Under the pieces are notes generated by a model. The model worked only from the letters and a program-made list of their open reading frames with translations, did not search any database and was not told where the DNA came from. Shown here piece by piece: positions 26,661 through 34,685 of a DNA stretch of 64,000 nt. Position numbers and translations under genes: made by a program. The number at the start of each line of letters is the position of its first letter. Within the stretch, counting starts at the first letter, position 1. The stretch comes from Sphingobium sp. TCM1 (lineage in GTDB: Bacteria > Pseudomonadota > Alphaproteobacteria > Sphingomonadales > Sphingomonadaceae), in NCBI RefSeq assembly GCF_001650725.1, contig NZ_LXVX01000012.1:186001-250000 (forward strand), written 5' to 3'.

Positions 26661-27436
26661 GCGATGGTTCCCACTCGCCCGCCTTCGGTGAAGATGGTGC
26701 TGCCGGTGGTGTAACTTGAAGCGTCGCTGGCGAGCAGGATCGCGGCGCCCACCGCCTCGTCCGCTGCGCCGAAACGCTTGATGGCATTGCGTTCGGCCAG
26801 GCCAAGGCCCTTGTGGATGTCAGCCTCCTTGCCATCGGGGCTCATTGATCCCACGCAGAGGCAGTTGACGCGCGTATGGGGCGCCAGCGCCTTGGCCAGT
26901 TCGCGTACCAAGAAGAGGAGAGCGGCCTTGCTGACCCCATAGGCGATGGCCGGCGGGATCGGCGTAAAGCCGCCGCAGCTTTCGACCGAAATGATGCTGC
27001 CCTTCCCATGCGCCTGCATATCGTCCGTGGTCAGTTCGGCGAGCCGCCATGTCGCCATCAGGTTAAGCTGCATAGCCTGTTCCCAAACCGCGTCGTCATT
27101 GTCCCATATGCCCTTACCGTCCTTGCCATAGACGATCCCGCCTGCGGCATTGTTGAAGACGACATGGACGGGGCCGAATGCGTCGTGCGCTGCATCCACC
27201 AGCTTCTTAAGGTCTTCGGCCTTCCCGGCATCGGCCTGGACGGCGACGGCGCGACCGCCATCGCCCGCATTGATCTCCGCCGCGATCCGGTCCAGTCGGT
27301 CCTGCGATCGTGCCGAGATCACTACATTTGCGCCCAATTCGGCATAGGCCTTGGCCACATGTTCGCCCACGCCTGGGCCAACACCTGTCAGAATAGCAGT
27401 GCGTCCGTCCAGACGGAAACGATCCAAAATGCTCAT
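26657..27436 (-). CDS. SDR-family oxidoreductase with unusual cofactor motif
   Basis: A 259-residue SDR. The cofactor loop is TGVGPGVG instead of TGxxxGIG, the NNAG position reads NNAAGG, but the catalytic set is intact: SVESCG with Ser and YGVSK. The C-terminus is [13 protein letters not shown]. It lies 14 bases after the sulfotransferase and overlaps the next SDR by 4 bases. The changed loop suggests altered cofactor binding but not loss of function. Confidence 0.9.
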   Translation of the reverse strand: MSILDRFRLDGRTAILTGVGPGVGEHVAKAYAELGANVVISARSQDRLDRIAAEINAGDGGRAVAVQADAGKAEDLKKLVDAAHDAFGPVHVVFNNAAGGIVYGKDGKGIWDNDDAVWEQAMQLNLMATWRLAELTTDDMQAHGKGSIISVESCGGFTPIPPAIAYGVSKAALLFLVRELAKALAPHTRVNCLCVGSMSPDGKEADIHKGLGLAERNAIKRFGAADEAVGAAILLASDASSYTTGSTIFTEGGRVGTIA

Positions 27437-27450
27437 GTCTTCACTACTCC

Positions 27451-28605
27451 TTACGGACGCGCCAGCAGGTGGCCGAAACGGGCATAATAGGCGGCGAGAC
27501 GGTCCTGCACTTCGGCGGGATCGATGCCGAATTCTTCGGGGCTATGGACGTGCTTGCCCAATCGCGACGGGCTCGTGGCGAGGAAATCCGCGATCTGCGC
27601 CTCATGCGCGGGCGTGAACGCAATGGCGAACTTGTCGTAGATCCGGCGTACCGATCCGATCGGATCATGTACGACATCGGCATGGGCAAGGTCGATGATC
27701 CGCGCCTCTACGTCGGGACGAGCAGCCCGTACCCGGGTTGCCCGACCCACCGCCTCGATCCATAACTCCAATACTTGGCGACCGATCGCCTGCTTCGTCT
27801 GGGTCGAGCCCACTGCTTTTTGGAAGCCGAACACCATGGAAGCAAGCGAGGAGAAAGTGGACACGGGATCACGGTGAGTCCAGATCAGGCCCGCATCGGG
27901 ATATTCGCCCAATAGTCCCTGAAGATCGAACAAATGATTGGGCGATTTCAACATCCATCGGCCCCTGGGGCCTTTCCACTGGAATTGCTGCAACAGCCTT
28001 TTATGGGTGCGGTACAGCCCATCGGGAATGTGATCGATTACCCATTGCGCATGTTTGGGAACACCCAGTTCCGCCCAGAAATTCGTACCCGCGAAATGAT
28101 GCGACATGCCGTGATTGCACTCACCGGGTTGGGTGCAGTCGAAGCGCTGGATGGTGCGTAATTCGGGCGCGTGCGCCAGCCAGTTTTCCTGCATCGCGGT
28201 AACGGCTGCGATGCGCGGGTCGCTGTCGAAGGTCGCTGCTTCCGGGGCGGGCCAAGGGATGAACCATTCCCATTCGCGCGGCGCACGAGCAAGGGGATCG
28301 CGGGTGAGCAGATCGTAGATGATCGTAGTACCGGTGCGGGGCAGGCCGCAGACGACGAGCGGCCGTTCAATGACTTGCGCTGTAATCTCCGGATGATCGC
28401 GCGCATCCTTAACCAGACGGAGCCGCGTGGTCAGGTGATGGACGATCCGATGATGCACATCGTTGCGGAGCACGTCTGGCGGGGCCATCGCCTCGGTCGC
28501 TTCGATCAAGATCGAAAGCCCGGTGCGCCAGCTCTGATCGTCGCCCCAATCCGACAGTCCGGTCGCCTGCTCTGCCTCCGCGAGCAATATATCCTTGTTC
28601 AACAT
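27451..28605 (-). CDS. Sulfotransferase-family protein
   Basis: A 384-residue protein with the PAPS 5-prime-phosphosulfate loop GLPRTGTT at residues 87-94 and the 3-prime-phosphate motif IWTHRDPVSTFSSL about 150 residues later. These are the two signatures of the sulfotransferase fold (Sulfotransfer_3-like). Such proteins are common near P450 and SDR genes of sphingomonads and mycobacteria, usually without a known acceptor. It is the first gene of the operon 28605-24155 and is divergent from TonB receptor 3. A second family member lies at 55696. Confidence 0.9.
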   Translation of the reverse strand: MLNKDILLAEAEQATGLSDWGDDQSWRTGLSILIEATEAMAPPDVLRNDVHHRIVHHLTTRLRLVKDARDHPEITAQVIERPLVVCGLPRTGTTIIYDLLTRDPLARAPREWEWFIPWPAPEAATFDSDPRIAAVTAMQENWLAHAPELRTIQRFDCTQPGECNHGMSHHFAGTNFWAELGVPKHAQWVIDHIPDGLYRTHKRLLQQFQWKGPRGRWMLKSPNHLFDLQGLLGEYPDAGLIWTHRDPVSTFSSLASMVFGFQKAVGSTQTKQAIGRQVLELWIEAVGRATRVRAARPDVEARIIDLAHADVVHDPIGSVRRIYDKFAIAFTPAHEAQIADFLATSPSRLGKHVHSPEEFGIDPAEVQDRLAAYYARFGHLLARP

Positions 28606-28730
28606 CCTCGAGCCTCTGCTTCTATTTATTCCACAGCGTGTATTAAATGCAGGTTGAGGTCAAGCGGGCGTGAACCCAAGCTTGCCGGTGGGGGCGATAC
28701 CGGTCTTGTTGTAAAGGGGTCCTGCAAAAT

Positions 28731-28746
28731 CCTGTCAGAAGATAGG
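28731..28746. promoter_or_regulatory. Recurrent palindromic operator, copy 2
   Basis: CCTGTC-AGAA-GATAGG, one transition away from the perfect CCTATC/GATAGG dyad. It is 86 bases before TonB receptor 3 and 125 bases before the divergent sulfotransferase operon, so it could control both. Confidence 0.65.
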
Positions 28747-28832
28747 TGCGGGCTGGATGCCGCCTTGTAGTACCAGGGGCAGTCCAGAATAATCATACAA
28801 AAATAATGATGTCATCCGTAGGGGAGGATATA

Positions 28833-31253
28833 ATGATGAAACGGGCCAACGTTGGCGCGATGCTTTTTGCGAGCACCGCTTTGAGCATTTCCGGGGTTTC
28901 TCTTGCGCAAGCTGTTCCGGTGGCGAAAGACGCCGCTTCCGGCGCTATCGGCATAGCGGATATCGTGGTTACGGCGCGTCGGATCGAGGAAAATGTCCAG
29001 ACCGTGCCCGTCGCCGTTACCGCGCTTTCCGGTGACGCGCTAACCACGGCACAGGTAAGTGATATCACCGACCTTCAGCGGACCGCGCCCAGTCTCACGG
29101 TCGCGACCGGCGCGCCTTCGGCGTCCAGTTTCGCCTTTGTCGCAATTCGTGGGCAGGGCTCGCTTAACGCCAGCGTCGCCGTCGATCCCGCCGTCGCCAT
29201 CTACATCGATGGGGTGTATGTCCCGCGGCCTTCGCAGGGGCAGGTGGAGTTGACGGACTTGGACCGCGCGGAAATCCTGCGCGGTCCGCAAGGCACTCTT
29301 TTCGGCCGCAATTCCACTGGTGGTGCGCTCAACCTGTTCACGGTAGATCCGCAGCAGGAATTCAGCGCGCGCATCAAGGCGGGATATGGCAATTATAACG
29401 CGTTTCAGGGCGGCGCGATGGTCAACGTGCCGCTGGGCGACCAATTGGCCTTGCGATTGAACTATGACTATAAGGAACGCGACGGCTACGGTCGCAACGT
29501 GACCTTGGATCGGCCGGTCAACGACCTGAAAAGCCATGCGGTGCGCGGCAAGCTGAAATGGGAGGCGCCGGACGGTAATTTTTCCGTTGTGCTGGCGGGT
29601 GATTATAATCACCAGAAGGACAGCGGCCAGCTCGTCACGCTTGCAGCGGCCAATCCGTTGAGTCCGCTGGGCGGCATTTTCCCGCTCGATCCCAATCCGG
29701 CCGATGCAACGCCCGTCGGGCCGTCATTAGCGGCCATCATGAACAGCTTCGCGCACAACAAGAGCAATTGGTATGAGACCAATGGTACTGGCTATTCCGC
29801 CAATGCCAACGTGCCCTTGTTGCTGCCATATAATGATACGAAGACCTATGGTTTCTCTGCCACCGTAAAGGCCAGCGTGGGCAGTGCCGATATCAAGTCG
29901 ATCACGGCTTACCGATACAGCAATGCACGTGGCTTCATCGATCTGGATGCGACACCCATTCCTGTCCTATCCACCGAAAGCGGGTATTTGTCTAAGGCCT
30001 TCTCGCAGGAACTTCAATTGAGTGCTGACCTAACGGATCGCTTCAACATCATCTCCGGTCTCTATTATTCTCGGGAAACCGGCGTCGAGTTTTCGGATTT
30101 TCAGCCCTTCGGCCTGTTCAAGGATATGGGGCCACCGCCTTCTGTTGGCTATGTCGGCCGCAACGATGCGGACATCACCAACACGACATTTGGAGGCTAT
30201 CTTCAGGGCTATTATAATCTCACGGACAAACTTCGCCTAGCCGCTGGATTGCGCTGGACGTGGGACAAACGTGCCGTCGAATTGCATAATTTGCAGGTTT
30301 CTGGTGCACCGGGCAATGCCGTATATTTCAATTCGGCTGCGGGCGGCTTCCGACCCAACTGCACCATCGTCCCCGATGACGGCAATCCTGCAAATTGTAC
30401 GCAGACCAACCGCGTAAAGTTCGATTATCCCGCCTGGACGATCGGACTGGATTATCAGGCGACGGATGGCCTGTTCCTCTATGCCAAGAGCAGCCGGGCG
30501 TCGCATGCCGGGGGTTGGAACCTGCGCATCGGCGCGGTGCCTGCCTTTAGCCCCGAAGAACTGACCGACGTGGAATTCGGCTTCAAGGCTGATATGTTCG
30601 ATCGCCGTCTGCGCTTGAACATGGCCGTTTTCCATAGCTGGTTGAAAGACTCGCAGCGCGTCGTCAGCGTTGGTGTCGGCAATCCGCCGATTTCCACTTC
30701 TTTCATCTCCAATGCGGGCGATATACAGCTTGATGGCGTGGAATTGGAGACGGTCCTTATACCATGGCGGGGGATGCAGGTGCAGGGTAATCTGTCCTAC
30801 CTCTCCGGCAAATTCGATCGCGGCAGCTTTGTGGACGCCAGTGGCGACCGCAGCAACGAACCCCTCATCCAGGTTCCGCAAGTCCAGTATAGTATCGGCG
30901 CGACGCAGGTGGTTCCCACCGGTATCGGTGAAGCCAGCTTCCATTTGGATTACAGCTATGTGAGTAGTCAGCGCTTCTACACATCGCAAGGCAATCCAGC
31001 GAATGGCGGCGACGTACAGAATAGGCTCGGCAAAATTCCAATTTACGGGTTGCTGAGCGGGCGCATCGCGCTAAAGTTTGACAATCCCGGCAGCGAACTC
31101 GCCGTCTGGGGCCGTAACCTTACCAAGAAAAAATATGTCACCCGCGCTTTCCCCGATCTCTACACGGATCTGGGCATCGCCACCGAATATGTAGGCGAGC
31201 CAAGAACCTATGGCCTGACGCTCAGCTATACATTTGGCGGCGGCGGGCGCTAG
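28833..31253 (+). CDS. TonB-dependent outer-membrane receptor 3
   Basis: An 806-residue receptor with a signal peptide (cut near GVSLAQA), ADIVVTARRIEENVQTVPVA, AIRGQGSLNAS, AEILRGPQGTLFGRNSTGG and a barrel ending in GLTLSYTFGGGGR. ATG codons at 28833 and 28836 both follow GGGGAGGA at 28821-28828; the open frame from 28746 has no signal peptide. It is divergent from the sulfotransferase operon. Its stop shares CTAG with the stop of the convergent TetR gene. Confidence 0.93.
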   Translation: MMKRANVGAMLFASTALSISGVSLAQAVPVAKDAASGAIGIADIVVTARRIEENVQTVPVAVTALSGDALTTAQVSDITDLQRTAPSLTVATGAPSASSFAFVAIRGQGSLNASVAVDPAVAIYIDGVYVPRPSQGQVELTDLDRAEILRGPQGTLFGRNSTGGALNLFTVDPQQEFSARIKAGYGNYNAFQGGAMVNVPLGDQLALRLNYDYKERDGYGRNVTLDRPVNDLKSHAVRGKLKWEAPDGNFSVVLAGDYNHQKDSGQLVTLAAANPLSPLGGIFPLDPNPADATPVGPSLAAIMNSFAHNKSNWYETNGTGYSANANVPLLLPYNDTKTYGFSATVKASVGSADIKSITAYRYSNARGFIDLDATPIPVLSTESGYLSKAFSQELQLSADLTDRFNIISGLYYSRETGVEFSDFQPFGLFKDMGPPPSVGYVGRNDADITNTTFGGYLQGYYNLTDKLRLAAGLRWTWDKRAVELHNLQVSGAPGNAVYFNSAAGGFRPNCTIVPDDGNPANCTQTNRVKFDYPAWTIGLDYQATDGLFLYAKSSRASHAGGWNLRIGAVPAFSPEELTDVEFGFKADMFDRRLRLNMAVFHSWLKDSQRVVSVGVGNPPISTSFISNAGDIQLDGVELETVLIPWRGMQVQGNLSYLSGKFDRGSFVDASGDRSNEPLIQVPQVQYSIGATQVVPTGIGEASFHLDYSYVSSQRFYTSQGNPANGGDVQNRLGKIPIYGLLSGRIALKFDNPGSELAVWGRNLTKKKYVTRAFPDLYTDLGIATEYVGEPRTYGLTLSYTFGGGGR

Positions 31254-32014
31254 TCCAGACCCTGATCGCGGACGGGCAGTAGTGACTGCCCGTCCGCCAG
31301 TCGCTTGATCCCGAAGATCAGCAGGTCGAGACCGAGATCGATACCATGTTCGACGCGCTCGGCGGGAATGGCGAGATGACCATCCGCGTCCGACAGATTT
31401 TCATGTAGAACGAGACTGCCCAGCGTGATGATCGAGAATTGCACAAAGGCGATCTCCACCTGCTCCGCATTCAATCCGGCGTCGCGCAACGCCTGAAGCA
31501 CGCCTTCGCGCATCCTGGTCCCGTGGACGCGGTTATGGGTCCGCAATGCTTTTGAAAGAATATTAGCTGGAATGCCGCGATATTCTCGAAAGGCGCGCTG
31601 CGTCGCGGCATTGACCGCGCGCAAGCGATCATCCCAATTGCCTTGGGAAAGATCGGGCATCGTGCTGCCGGTAATCTCGTCCGCGAGCAGCGCGACCATG
31701 TCCTCCTTGTCATGCACATGATGATAAAGCAGGCGGGGGGAAACACCTAAATCGCCGGCTACGCGACGCATGTTGAGCGCCTCCAACCCTTCCGCCCGCG
31801 CAATGTCCATCAGCACCGCGATCAGCCGATGCCTGTCCAGCGCCGGGCCGTCATCGAGCCGTGGCCGGCCGCGTCGAGGGCGATCAACGCGTGGCGACAA
31901 TGGACCGAACCGTTCGGCCGAGATCCGCGGCGCCAGACTTGTCGCGGGCGGCGACTGCGTCGTCGGATGCAATGAACCGCACGACATCCACCACATTCTG
32001 CAGCTTGCCTGCAT
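31250..32014 (-). CDS. TetR-family transcriptional regulator
   Basis: A TetR regulator whose DNA-binding domain reads RLIAVLMDIARAEGLEAL and RRVAGDLGVSPRLLYHHV, followed by a TetR_C-like helical domain. The start is uncertain. ATG 32014 gives 254 residues, but the first 38 look non-coding, and that stretch is covered in another frame by an SDR remnant. TTG 31900 gives 216 residues, the usual family length, and is preferred on content; neither has a clear ribosome-binding site. It is tail-to-tail with TonB receptor 3, their stops overlapping at 31250-31253. Targets may be the receptor or the divergent SDR. Confidence 0.85.
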   Translation of the reverse strand: MQASCRMWWMSCGSLHPTTQSPPATSLAPRISAERFGPLSPRVDRPRRGRPRLDDGPALDRHRLIAVLMDIARAEGLEALNMRRVAGDLGVSPRLLYHHVHDKEDMVALLADEITGSTMPDLSQGNWDDRLRAVNAATQRAFREYRGIPANILSKALRTHNRVHGTRMREGVLQALRDAGLNAEQVEIAFVQFSIITLGSLVLHENLSDADGHLAIPAERVEHGIDLGLDLLIFGIKRLADGQSLLPVRDQGLD

Positions 32015-32162
32015 TGGGCGATTTTTGATGTTCGATGACCGCGTCCTTCATAATTTCCGGCGTGGTTTCGATAGCCAGCCGAGTCAAGACCAAACCAATC
32101 CCCAGCGCGTGTGCCGGCCGACCCTTCCGCACGACAGGTTTATCCAAAGTCCGGTGCTCCAT
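31884..32162 (-). pseudogene. C-terminal remnant of an SDR gene
   Basis: A 92-codon reading frame whose residues about 18-70 align without gaps to the C-terminal third of the SDR at 46819: IGLVLT against IGLVMT, then PEIMKDAVIEH against PDAAKALFMEH, and VVRFIASDDA against VIAFLASDAA. The NAD-binding half and the catalytic YxxxK are missing, and the usual VTG-x-x-x-x-x-DGG ending is replaced. Codon use is still coding-like. It overlaps the upstream end of the TetR frame. Most likely a decayed SDR cut off by the neighbouring divergent gene; a working small protein is less likely. Confidence 0.5.
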
Positions 32163-32188
32163 GATCTGGCCGAAAAGAGAGGTATGTC

Positions 32189-32992
32189 ATGGATTTGGGA
32201 ATTAGCGGGAAAGTCGCACTGGTCACCGGTGGCAGCAAGGGCATCGGACGCAGGATCAGCGAAATGCTTGGGGCTGAAGGATGCAAGGTGGTAGTCGCCG
32301 CGCGTGAACAGGCCGCGATCGACGCTACGGTGGATGCCATTCGTGCCACTGGGGGAAAGGCGATCGGCGTAGCGGGGGACCTGACCGAAGTCGGCAATTA
32401 TGCGGCGGCGGTGGAGGTGGCCAAATCCGCATTCGGTCCGCCGGAAATTGCAATTTATAATATGCTTGCACCGAAACCCGGTGCGTTTTCCGATCTTGAC
32501 GATGATGATTTTCGCTTGGCCTATCATCTGGTCCATGTCTGCTACATGAATATGGTCCGCGCGGTACTGCCGGGCATGAAGGATGCGGGATGGGGTCGTG
32601 TCGTAACGGTCGGGTCCGGCACCGCCAAATCGCCGCTGCGCACCACGCCGTTTTTCTCTTACGTGCTTGCCAATGCCACCCGTCCGGGGGCGATCGGCCT
32701 CAACAAGACACTGGCGGGCGATTATGGCCGGTTCGGCATCACCTTCAACACCATCGGCGTCGGCGCGATCGTGACCGAGCAATCCACCGAGTGGCTCAAT
32801 GCGCGCGCGGCGGAATCGGGGCGCAGCTTTGACGACATCATGCACGAGTTCTTCGCCAACAATCCCCTGAATCGACCGGGCAAGGTGGATGAAGTCGCGT
32901 CGCTGGCGCTGTTCCTTTGCTCGCAGGGGTCCGGCTTTACGACCGGTGAGACCATCCTGTGTGACGGCGGCCAGGTGGAGGGGCTGCTCTGA
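32189..32992 (+). CDS. SDR-family protein lacking the catalytic lysine
   Basis: A 267-residue SDR-fold protein. The cofactor motif TGGSKGIG is intact, and a Ser is present in VGSGT (S143), but the usual YxxxK reads Y158-V-L-A-N162, so the catalytic Lys is Asn, and NNAG is replaced by YNML. The C-terminus FTTGETILCDGGQ is standard. These changes point to a non-classical reaction or a non-catalytic role, although an alternative general base is possible. It overlaps the next gene by one base, so the pair is co-translated. Confidence 0.85.
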   Translation: MDLGISGKVALVTGGSKGIGRRISEMLGAEGCKVVVAAREQAAIDATVDAIRATGGKAIGVAGDLTEVGNYAAAVEVAKSAFGPPEIAIYNMLAPKPGAFSDLDDDDFRLAYHLVHVCYMNMVRAVLPGMKDAGWGRVVTVGSGTAKSPLRTTPFFSYVLANATRPGAIGLNKTLAGDYGRFGITFNTIGVGAIVTEQSTEWLNARAAESGRSFDDIMHEFFANNPLNRPGKVDEVASLALFLCSQGSGFTTGETILCDGGQVEGLL

Positions 32993-33867
32993 TGACGCAA
33001 AGCATCGCCATGACCGGCGCTTCGGGGATGCTGGGCCGCCCGATCATCGCTGCTTTGCGGGGCCGGGGACATCGCCTGAAAATCCTCTCCTCCAGCGATA
33101 CCTCCGCAGCGAAGCTTCAGGCGCTGGGCGCGCTGGAGGTCGTGCGTGGCGATTTCAGGAACGATGCCGATCTCGATCGCTTGTTGGCCGGCGCGGATAG
33201 CGTGCTGCATATCCCGCCATCGGTGGTCGAGGACGAAGACCGGATCGGCGTATCCATGATCGCGGCCGCCCGGCGCGCGGGCATCGGACATTTTCTGTTC
33301 ATGTCCTGTTTTCACTCAATCATTCCAGAACTGCGGCATCATGTGAACAAGCTGCGCGTGGAACAGGCTTTGCTGACGTCGGGGCTTTGCTGCACCATTC
33401 TGCAACCGGCGATGTTCATGCAAAATCTCGGCTTTATCTGGCCGAAGGTGCAGGCGACGGGACGGTTCGCATGGCCTTGGGACCCTGAGCGACATTATTC
33501 GATGGTCGACGTGGTCGACATTGCGGAGGCTGCCGCGATCGCCATGACAGATCCCTGCCTGCGCGGTGGCATCTATGAATTGTGCAGCAACGATATTCTG
33601 ACTGGCACGCAGATGGCGGCGCTTTTGAGCGATGCGATGGGGCGCAAGGTGGAAGCCGGGAAGCAGGATGCCGCGGAATGGTCGGCGGCTATGCGCGCTA
33701 CCGGCGCGCCGGCATGGACGGTGGAAACGGTGGCGGGCATGTGTGCTTATCATGACGCCCATGGCTATGACGGCGGCAATGGCTTTGTGCTTGAGGCGAT
33801 TATTGGTCGCAAGGCTACGCGGTACGCGGAGTTTGCACGGCGGTGGGTGCTGGACATGCGCGGATGA
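32992..33867 (+). CDS. NmrA-like NAD(P)-binding protein (atypical SDR)
   Basis: A 291-residue extended/atypical SDR with TGASGMLG at residues 8-15 and the NmrA-like body HIPPSVVEDEDRIGVSMI and LQPAMFMQNL. NmrA-like members either sense NADP redox state or reduce bulky ligands such as aryl or quinone compounds. It starts within the stop codon of the preceding SDR. Substrate unknown. Confidence 0.85.
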   Translation: MTQSIAMTGASGMLGRPIIAALRGRGHRLKILSSSDTSAAKLQALGALEVVRGDFRNDADLDRLLAGADSVLHIPPSVVEDEDRIGVSMIAAARRAGIGHFLFMSCFHSIIPELRHHVNKLRVEQALLTSGLCCTILQPAMFMQNLGFIWPKVQATGRFAWPWDPERHYSMVDVVDIAEAAAIAMTDPCLRGGIYELCSNDILTGTQMAALLSDAMGRKVEAGKQDAAEWSAAMRATGAPAWTVETVAGMCAYHDAHGYDGGNGFVLEAIIGRKATRYAEFARRWVLDMRG

Positions 33868-33945
33868 TGGCGGCGGTTAACCCGCGTGCTCCATCCCGCC
33901 GTGCTTTAAGGCAGAAAATGAAAATAGTCTGGCCAGAATCCGGCG

Positions 33946-34470
33946 TCAGCGAATGTTAATGGAATAGTCGGAAACGGTCACCGCTGACGCAAGCCCACCG
34001 TAATTTCCTTTGTGGAAAATCAGGGGATTGCCCGGCGCGTGGATTTCCAATGCATCGACGTGGCCGATCACTATATGGTGATCGCCCGCTTCGTGGACGG
34101 CAAATAGCTTGCAATCGATCCATGCCAGCGCGCCGTCCAAGATGGGATTACCAAGGTTGGACGGATGGCACGCGACATTTGCAAATTTGTCAGGCGCCTT
34201 GGAAGACAGCTTCCGGCACAATGTACCCTGGTCATCCGCCAGCACATTGACGCAAAATTGGCCGCTGCTTTCGATCATGGGCCACGTGGATGATTGTTTG
34301 CCCGGAAAGAATGCGACCAGCGGCGGCGCCAGCGAGACCGACGTAAAGGATCCAACGATCATGACCGCCGGAGGACCATCCTGCCGCGCTGCGGTTATGG
34401 CACAGACGCCGGTGGGATAATGGCTCATGACATGACGGAAGGTGACCGCATCGATGGCGGAAGCAGTCAT
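33946..34470 (-). CDS. Flavin reductase family protein (FMN-binding split barrel)
   Basis: A 174-residue flavin reductase-like protein: FRHVMSHYPTGVCAITA, SFTSVSLAPPLVAFFPG and FCVNVLADDQ are the usual conserved blocks, and GDHHIVIGHVDALE closes the barrel. Such proteins use NAD(P)H to supply reduced FMN/FAD to a monooxygenase or to reduce a substrate directly. It is the last gene of the minus operon and overlaps the 72-residue gene by 4 bases. No two-component oxygenase is adjacent, so the flavin acceptor is unclear. Confidence 0.9.
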   Translation of the reverse strand: MTASAIDAVTFRHVMSHYPTGVCAITAARQDGPPAVMIVGSFTSVSLAPPLVAFFPGKQSSTWPMIESSGQFCVNVLADDQGTLCRKLSSKAPDKFANVACHPSNLGNPILDGALAWIDCKLFAVHEAGDHHIVIGHVDALEIHAPGNPLIFHKGNYGGLASAVTVSDYSINIR

Positions 34471-34685
34471 TTTTTTACGCTCCGTCCGCGCAGAAGCATA
34501 ATCGGCAGGGAAAACAGCGTTTTCCAGGAAACCATGCTGAAGGCGTCCCAGAGGTCCTCTGGCTTCACATGGATCACGGTCGCCATGCTGCCCATCATCT
34601 TGCCTTTGATGACCAGCTTGTCGCCATCCTTGTCGATGGACTTTATGTCCATCATCTCGATGCCATCCTTATTGTGCACTTTCAT
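34467..34685 (-). CDS. 72-residue conserved-looking protein of unknown function
   Basis: A small protein with a charged N-terminal part rich in Lys and Asp (KSIDKDGDKLVIKGKMMGSM), a short helical middle and a hydrophobic, basic tail (TLFSLPIMLLRGRSVKK) that may touch the membrane. It overlaps its neighbours by 4 bases on both sides, strong evidence that it is translated. The place between a CrtI-like flavoprotein and a flavin reductase suggests an accessory or scaffold role. I do not recognise a named family. Confidence 0.7.
   Translation of the reverse strand: MKVHNKDGIEMMDIKSIDKDGDKLVIKGKMMGSMATVIHVKPEDLWDAFSMVSWKTLFSLPIMLLRGRSVKK

Noticed and set aside
32084..32845. 253-codon minus frame over the start of the SDR at 32189
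   Set aside because: Antisense to a well-supported SDR; the composition is typical of a shadow frame.
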